NCBI RefSeq assembly: GCF_024227435.1
Contig: NZ_CP100445.1
Coordinates: 2,601,369 to 2,665,368, forward strand
Source of the DNA: Natrinema caseinilyticum
GTDB lineage: Archaea; Halobacteriota; Halobacteria; Halobacteriales; Natrialbaceae
DNA length: 64,000 nt
Direction of reading: 5' to 3'
The notes below the pieces were generated by a model, which ran no database searches, had not been told where the DNA came from, and saw only the letters and a program-made list of their open reading frames with translations. Below are positions 60,273-64,000 of this stretch, in pieces; position 1 is the first letter of the stretch; every line of letters begins with the position of its first letter. Position numbers and translations under genes: made by a program.

Positions 60273-61059
60273 ATCCGGTCTTGAACAGGTAGACGTCGAC
60301 CGCCAGAACGAGTGCGCACCCGAGCGCGAGCACCCCGAGCGAGACGACCGGTGCGAAGTCGGCGTAGGGGGCCGGTAAGATGCCGACCGCGATCAGATCG
60401 GAGTGGCCGAGCAGTCCGTACCTGACGCTGTCGACCATGTAGACCATCGGGTTCACCAGGGACAGGTTCACCTGCCACGCCTGATCGAACGTCTCGAGCG
60501 AGTAGAAGACGGCGCCGAAGAACACCAGCGGCCGGAGGATGAACTGATTCATCACCGTCAGGTCGTCGAAATCTCGAGCGACGAGGCCGCCGATGATGCC
60601 GAGTCCGGCGAACAGCGCCGTGATGACGATCATCGTGACGACGAGATACAGTCCGTGTTCCATACTGATCGGAACGAACAGCCGCCCGATGATCGCGATG
60701 ATGACGCCGACGATCAGTCCCCGTACCGCACTGGCACCGACGTACGCGACGACCATCTCGACGTACGAGAGCGGCGAGGTGAGCGTCTCGTGGATGTACT
60801 CGTTCCACCTGCCGTGGAAGATCGAGAACGAGGCGTTCTCGAAGGCGTTCGAAATCGCGCCCAGCACGACGAGCCCGGGCACGATAAAGAGGATGTAGTC
60901 GTACCCCGCGATCTGATCGATCCGGTTGCCGAGGATGACCCCGAAGACGGCGAAATAGAGGACGTTCGTGATCGCCGGCGGCATGAACGTGTTCTTTGGC
61001 CGGCGGACGAACCGCAATACCTCGCGTCGGAAGAGCGCGCGGAACCCGACCGAGAGCAT
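60256..61059 (-). CDS. ABC-2 type exporter, permease
   Basis: With the ATG at 61059 the protein has 267 residues and six membrane helices (about 30-52, 62-84, 110-135, 142-165, 175-195 and 235-257). NTFMPPAITNVLYFAVFG, and DDLTVMNQFILRPLVFFGAV with a following SLVNPMVYMVDSVRYG, are ABC-2 motifs. The start overlaps the stop of the ATPase gene by four bases. The cargo is unknown; drug or lipid export is usual for the family. Confidence 0.9.
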   Translation of the reverse strand: MLSVGFRALFRREVLRFVRRPKNTFMPPAITNVLYFAVFGVILGNRIDQIAGYDYILFIVPGLVVLGAISNAFENASFSIFHGRWNEYIHETLTSPLSYVEMVVAYVGASAVRGLIVGVIIAIIGRLFVPISMEHGLYLVVTMIVITALFAGLGIIGGLVARDFDDLTVMNQFILRPLVFFGAVFYSLETFDQAWQVNLSLVNPMVYMVDSVRYGLLGHSDLIAVGILPAPYADFAPVVSLGVLALGCALVLAVDVYLFKTGYGLTD

Positions 61060-62075
61060 CAGGCCACCCCTTCCTGTTTTCGCTTTCGCTTCCGTTCCCG
61101 GTCCGCGTCCGGTTCGTCGCCGTCGCTCCCGGCCTCCGCTTCGGACCGGGTGACGGTCCGGTCGTCGCGCTCGGTCAGGTCGACGAAGATCTCCTCGAGC
61201 GAGGTCCGAGCGATCTCGAGGTCGACGATCTCGTAGCCCCTCGCCTCGAGATCGTTGAGCAGTCGCGGTGCGGTCGAACCACCGTCGTCGACGCGGACCT
61301 CGAGGCGGTCGCCGGCGACCGTCGTTTCGTGGGCGTACCCCCCGAGATCGGGGGCGCTGGCGGGAGCCGACTCGAGCGCGACGGCGATGGTGTCGGTGCC
61401 GCGCCCTTTCAGTTCGTCCGGCGTCGCGACGGTTACCTTCCGACCCTCGTTCACGATCGCCACCCGATCGCAGAGGCGTTCGGCCTCCTCGATGTAGTGG
61501 GTCGTCAGCAGGATCGTCGTTCCCTCGTCGTTGAGTTCGGTGACGAGTTCCCAGAGGTCGTGTCGCAGTTGGACGTCCACGCCCGCGGTCGGTTCGTCCA
61601 GGATCAGCAGATCCGGGTCCGTTACCAGCGCTCGAGCGAGCAACAGCCGCCGTTTCATGCCGCCGGAGAGCCAATCGAAGCGCTCGTTTCGCTTGTCGTA
61701 GATGCCCACCCGTTTGAGAACCTCGTCGGCCCGCTCGGCGGCCTCGTCCTCGGGGATACCGTGGTAGCCGGCCTTATGTTGCAACACTTCGCGTATCGGA
61801 AAGAACCGGTCGACGTTAAACTCCTGCGGGGCGAGACCGATCGAATCGCGGGCCTGCCGGTAGTCGGTCTCCACGTCGTAGCCGAAGACCCGCGCCTCGC
61901 CGCCGGTTTTGCGGACCAGTCCGACCAGCGTGTTGATGAACGTCGTCTTGCCCGCCCCGTTGGGCCCGAGCAGGCCGAAAAATTCGCCCTGGTCGACGCT
62001 CAACGACAGTCCCTGCAGAGCGCGTAGATCGCCGTACTCCTTTACGAGGTCGACGGTCTCGATGGCCGGTTGCAT
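61059..62075 (-). CDS. ABC-2 type exporter, ATP-binding protein
   Basis: The 338-residue ATPase has Walker A GPNGAGKTTFINTL (about 38), signature WLSGGMKRRLL (about 135) and Walker B LLILDEPTAGVD (about 156), and a DrrA-type C-terminal domain (about 220-310). The last 30 residues are highly charged (ending RKRKRKQEGVA). It works with the permease encoded downstream. Confidence 0.92.
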   Translation of the reverse strand: MQPAIETVDLVKEYGDLRALQGLSLSVDQGEFFGLLGPNGAGKTTFINTLVGLVRKTGGEARVFGYDVETDYRQARDSIGLAPQEFNVDRFFPIREVLQHKAGYHGIPEDEAAERADEVLKRVGIYDKRNERFDWLSGGMKRRLLLARALVTDPDLLILDEPTAGVDVQLRHDLWELVTELNDEGTTILLTTHYIEEAERLCDRVAIVNEGRKVTVATPDELKGRGTDTIAVALESAPASAPDLGGYAHETTVAGDRLEVRVDDGGSTAPRLLNDLEARGYEIVDLEIARTSLEEIFVDLTERDDRTVTRSEAEAGSDGDEPDADRERKRKRKQEGVA

Positions 62076-62187
62076 CGGCCCAGCCTCGGCCCCGGTCGCG
62101 GTTAAGAATATTGGTATCGGAAGGTGAAACGGGCGTTTCGCCCGGGAGCATCGCTTCGGATGCGACGTCCTCGATGCGGCCTCGCGG

Positions 62188-63420
62188 TCAGTTCGCGGTC
62201 TTCGGGCGGCTCGAGGGGGTCACCGAACCGCTTTGCTGGACGATGTCGAGGGCGGTCATGACGTCGCTCCGCGAGATCAGTCCCACGAGATCCCCGTCTT
62301 CGTCCCGCGTCGGTTGCTCGTCGTCGCCCGATCGGCCGGCGAACCGGTCTCCCTGGTCGACGACGAGCAACCGACCGATCCCGTGTTCTTGCATCCGTTC
62401 GATCGCGGTCATCGCGTCCGAATCGGACGTGATCGTCTGCAGATCGGACGTCATCACGTCGGCGACGGTGTAGGCGTCGCGTTCCACCGGCTGGACCTCG
62501 CGGGCGTCGGAGAGCGTCACGAGGCCGACGAGTCGCTCGCCCTCGAACGCACCGCCGTCGACGACCGGATAGCCGGTGTGCCGTTCGCTGAACATCCGTC
62601 GTATTAGCTCCGCCACCGACGTCTCCGGTTCGACGGTGTGCAGTTCGTCCGCGGGAGTCATGATGTCGCCGACGGTGACGTCCTGAAAGGCGGCTTTCAT
62701 CGTCACCTGTTGGGCCTCGCTCGAGGCGGCGATGAAGACGAAGAAGGCGACGCCGATGAGGATGATATTCCCCGAAAAGAGGCCCATCAGGCCCATGAAG
62801 ACGGCGAACAGCTTCCCGACGCTGGCGGCCTGCTGGGTCGCCTTCGCGTAGGGTTTGCTGCGAGCGAGCAGCGCTCGGAGTACCCGCCCACCGTCCATCG
62901 GAAACGCCGGAAGCATGTTGAAGACGGCGAGTGCGACGTTCAGAATGGCGAGATAGCCGAGGACGAACCGCACGCCGTCGAGAGAGACGGGGGTGACGGA
63001 GAACAGCGCGTACGAGCCGATGCCGACCAGCACGCTGACGATCGGCCCCGCGATCGCGATATTGAGTTCCTGGCGCCAATCCTCGGGCATTTCGGTGAAC
63101 GCGGCGATTCCGCCGAACAGCCAGAGCGTGATCGAGTCGATCGGAAATCCGTACCGCCGGGCGGTCAACGAGTGACCGAGTTCGTGGAGGACGACGCCGA
63201 CGAACAGACCGACCGCTGCAGCCAGCCCCAGTAACCACGGGGTCGACCCACCGGTGACGGCGGCCACCTCGATTCCCGCATCGAGCACGTCGTTCAGGAT
63301 CTCCGAAACCTCCCCGATCTCCGCTCCGATGAGATACGCGAACAGCGGGAGGACGAGCAAGAACGTGAGATCGAGCTTGATCGGAATGCCGAACAGCGAG
63401 CCGATCCGAAAACTCCTCAT
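62188..63420 (-). CDS. Site-2 protease with two CBS domains
   Basis: With the ATG at 63420 the protein has 410 residues. Membrane helices span about 15-220; the zinc site is HELGH in VGVVLHELGHSLTARRYG (about 84) and the third ligand lies in FNMLPAFPMDGGRVLRALLA (about 184). Two CBS domains (about 250-305 and 315-395) hang in the cytoplasm and may sense adenine nucleotides. Such enzymes cleave proteins within the membrane. The open frame continues upstream but without homology. Confidence 0.92.
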   Translation of the reverse strand: MRSFRIGSLFGIPIKLDLTFLLVLPLFAYLIGAEIGEVSEILNDVLDAGIEVAAVTGGSTPWLLGLAAAVGLFVGVVLHELGHSLTARRYGFPIDSITLWLFGGIAAFTEMPEDWRQELNIAIAGPIVSVLVGIGSYALFSVTPVSLDGVRFVLGYLAILNVALAVFNMLPAFPMDGGRVLRALLARSKPYAKATQQAASVGKLFAVFMGLMGLFSGNIILIGVAFFVFIAASSEAQQVTMKAAFQDVTVGDIMTPADELHTVEPETSVAELIRRMFSERHTGYPVVDGGAFEGERLVGLVTLSDAREVQPVERDAYTVADVMTSDLQTITSDSDAMTAIERMQEHGIGRLLVVDQGDRFAGRSGDDEQPTRDEDGDLVGLISRSDVMTALDIVQQSGSVTPSSRPKTAN

Positions 63421-63908
63421 ACCGTCTACTTTCGGCGGCGGAACCTTAAGCACGCCGCCGGTTCCCGGTATTTTGCGCCCCTTCGCCTCGTCGAACGTGG
63501 TCTCTTCGCATGCTCCGTCGCGAGGACCGCGACCGCTTTCTGAGCGTGCTCGCATCGCTCTCGAGTCAGGGGCTGATCGAACGGACCGACACGGCGACAT
63601 CGAGTACGTCCTCGCGAATCGAAGCCGACGGCGCCGCCGCATCTCTCACAGCGATCACGCGCTCGCTTCGGTACGCGCTCGATCCGGCCGTCACTCCTGG
63701 CACGCGCTCGCTCCGGCACCCGACCGATCGCCTGCGTCGTTCGTTCGGCCCGCCACATCGCACCCACGACCGAACGCGATGGCCAGTCGGTCTTGATGGA
63801 GACCCAGTTCGCTCGAGAGAACACGCCGGCGTTCTCAAACCGGCGGACGCGGCGCTTCGAAGCCTTTATCCGCGCGGTGGGCCTGCGTTTTCGTAAGTAA
63901 TCACAACC
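63421..63908. other. Intergenic, no confident gene
   Basis: A plus-strand frame at 63510 begins like a helix-turn-helix piece (LRREDRDRFLSVLASLSSQG) but degenerates into Ser/Arg-rich sequence, and one base over another frame reads GDIEYVLANRS; it could be a ruined regulator. A TATA-like CCTTTATC lies at 63863-63870, about 40 bp before the ribosomal protein start. Confidence 0.4.
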
Positions 63909-64000
63909 ATGTCCGACAAACCCGCCTCCATGTATCGGGAAATCAGTAAACCGGCGTACACTCGCCGCGAGTACATTACTGGCATCCCGGGATCGAAGAT
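63909..64000 (+). CDS. rpl10e: Ribosomal protein uL16 (L10e), partial
   Basis: The gene runs off the right end of the window after about 30 codons. [20 protein letters not shown] followed by [11 protein letters not shown] is the conserved N-terminus of archaeal uL16 (L10e), which lies at the base of the large-subunit central protuberance near the tRNA sites. Confidence 0.9.
   Translation, partial: MSDKPASMYREISKPAYTRREYITGIPGSK

Noticed and set aside
63510-63896. 128-codon plus-strand frame before the ribosomal protein gene
   Set aside because: The first 20 residues look like a helix-turn-helix start, but the remainder is Arg/Ser/Pro-rich and the frame is not coding-like.

Overview
The window is a GC-rich stretch of chromosome from an extremely halophilic archaeon (class Halobacteria; the gene content suggests a Natrinema/Haloterrigena-like member of the Natrialbales, but the genus is an inference). 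The reasons are very acidic proteins, GC-ending codons, leaderless genes with haloarchaeal TATA boxes 25-30 bp upstream, and clear archaeal markers: TFB, MCM with an intein, uL16/L10e, LysW-dependent arginine synthesis, a HalOD1 protein and Tat lipoproteins.

Region by region. 0.4-18 kb: housekeeping genes in short units: rhodanese, Yip1-like membrane protein, small flavoprotein, two VOC proteins, carboxylesterase, universal stress protein, serine acetyltransferase, M29 aminopeptidase, M14-like peptidase, threonine aldolase, phosphoesterase, cation diffusion facilitator, XPD/Rad3-like helicase and a 2'-5' RNA ligase-like protein. 18.4-29.3 kb: a membrane-anchored winged-helix protein, then a complete arginine block, argG-argH and lysW-argX-argC-argB-argD-argE-argF. 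The second unit is tightly overlapped and uses the LysW carrier protein to protect the glutamate amino group up to ornithine; argF, argG and argH then turn ornithine into arginine. 29.5-37.3 kb: small membrane proteins, a TrmB-type regulator, threonine synthase, TFB and the intein-containing MCM helicase.

37.3-47.1 kb is accessory and partly decayed. It holds a short operon behind a structured leader, a HalOD1 protein, remnants of an HNH nuclease and of a tyrosine integrase, lipoproteins, OB/TRAM-like proteins, a frameshifted regulator and a zinc-finger pair. It ends at a tRNA-Pro(UGG) gene. A 17/20 match to the 3' end of that tRNA lies just past the integrase remnant, in the same orientation, which suggests an old 5.5-kb element integrated at the tRNA.

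47.2-64 kb: BofA-like protein, DUF7504-like protein, Ski2-like DEVH helicase, a frameshifted transducer, an iron-siderophore ABC transporter with five palindromic iron-box sites, cupin, cold-shock protein, CurA-like oxidoreductase, an ABC-2 exporter, a CBS/site-2 protease and the start of the uL16 gene.

The most interesting points are Arg-rich mini-ORFs placed directly before argG and argF, a repeated palindromic element inserted in frame in both argG and argH, an intein carrying an extra helix-turn-helix domain, a predicted three-way-junction leader RNA, and three genes that each look like they lost one base between 41 and 51 kb.
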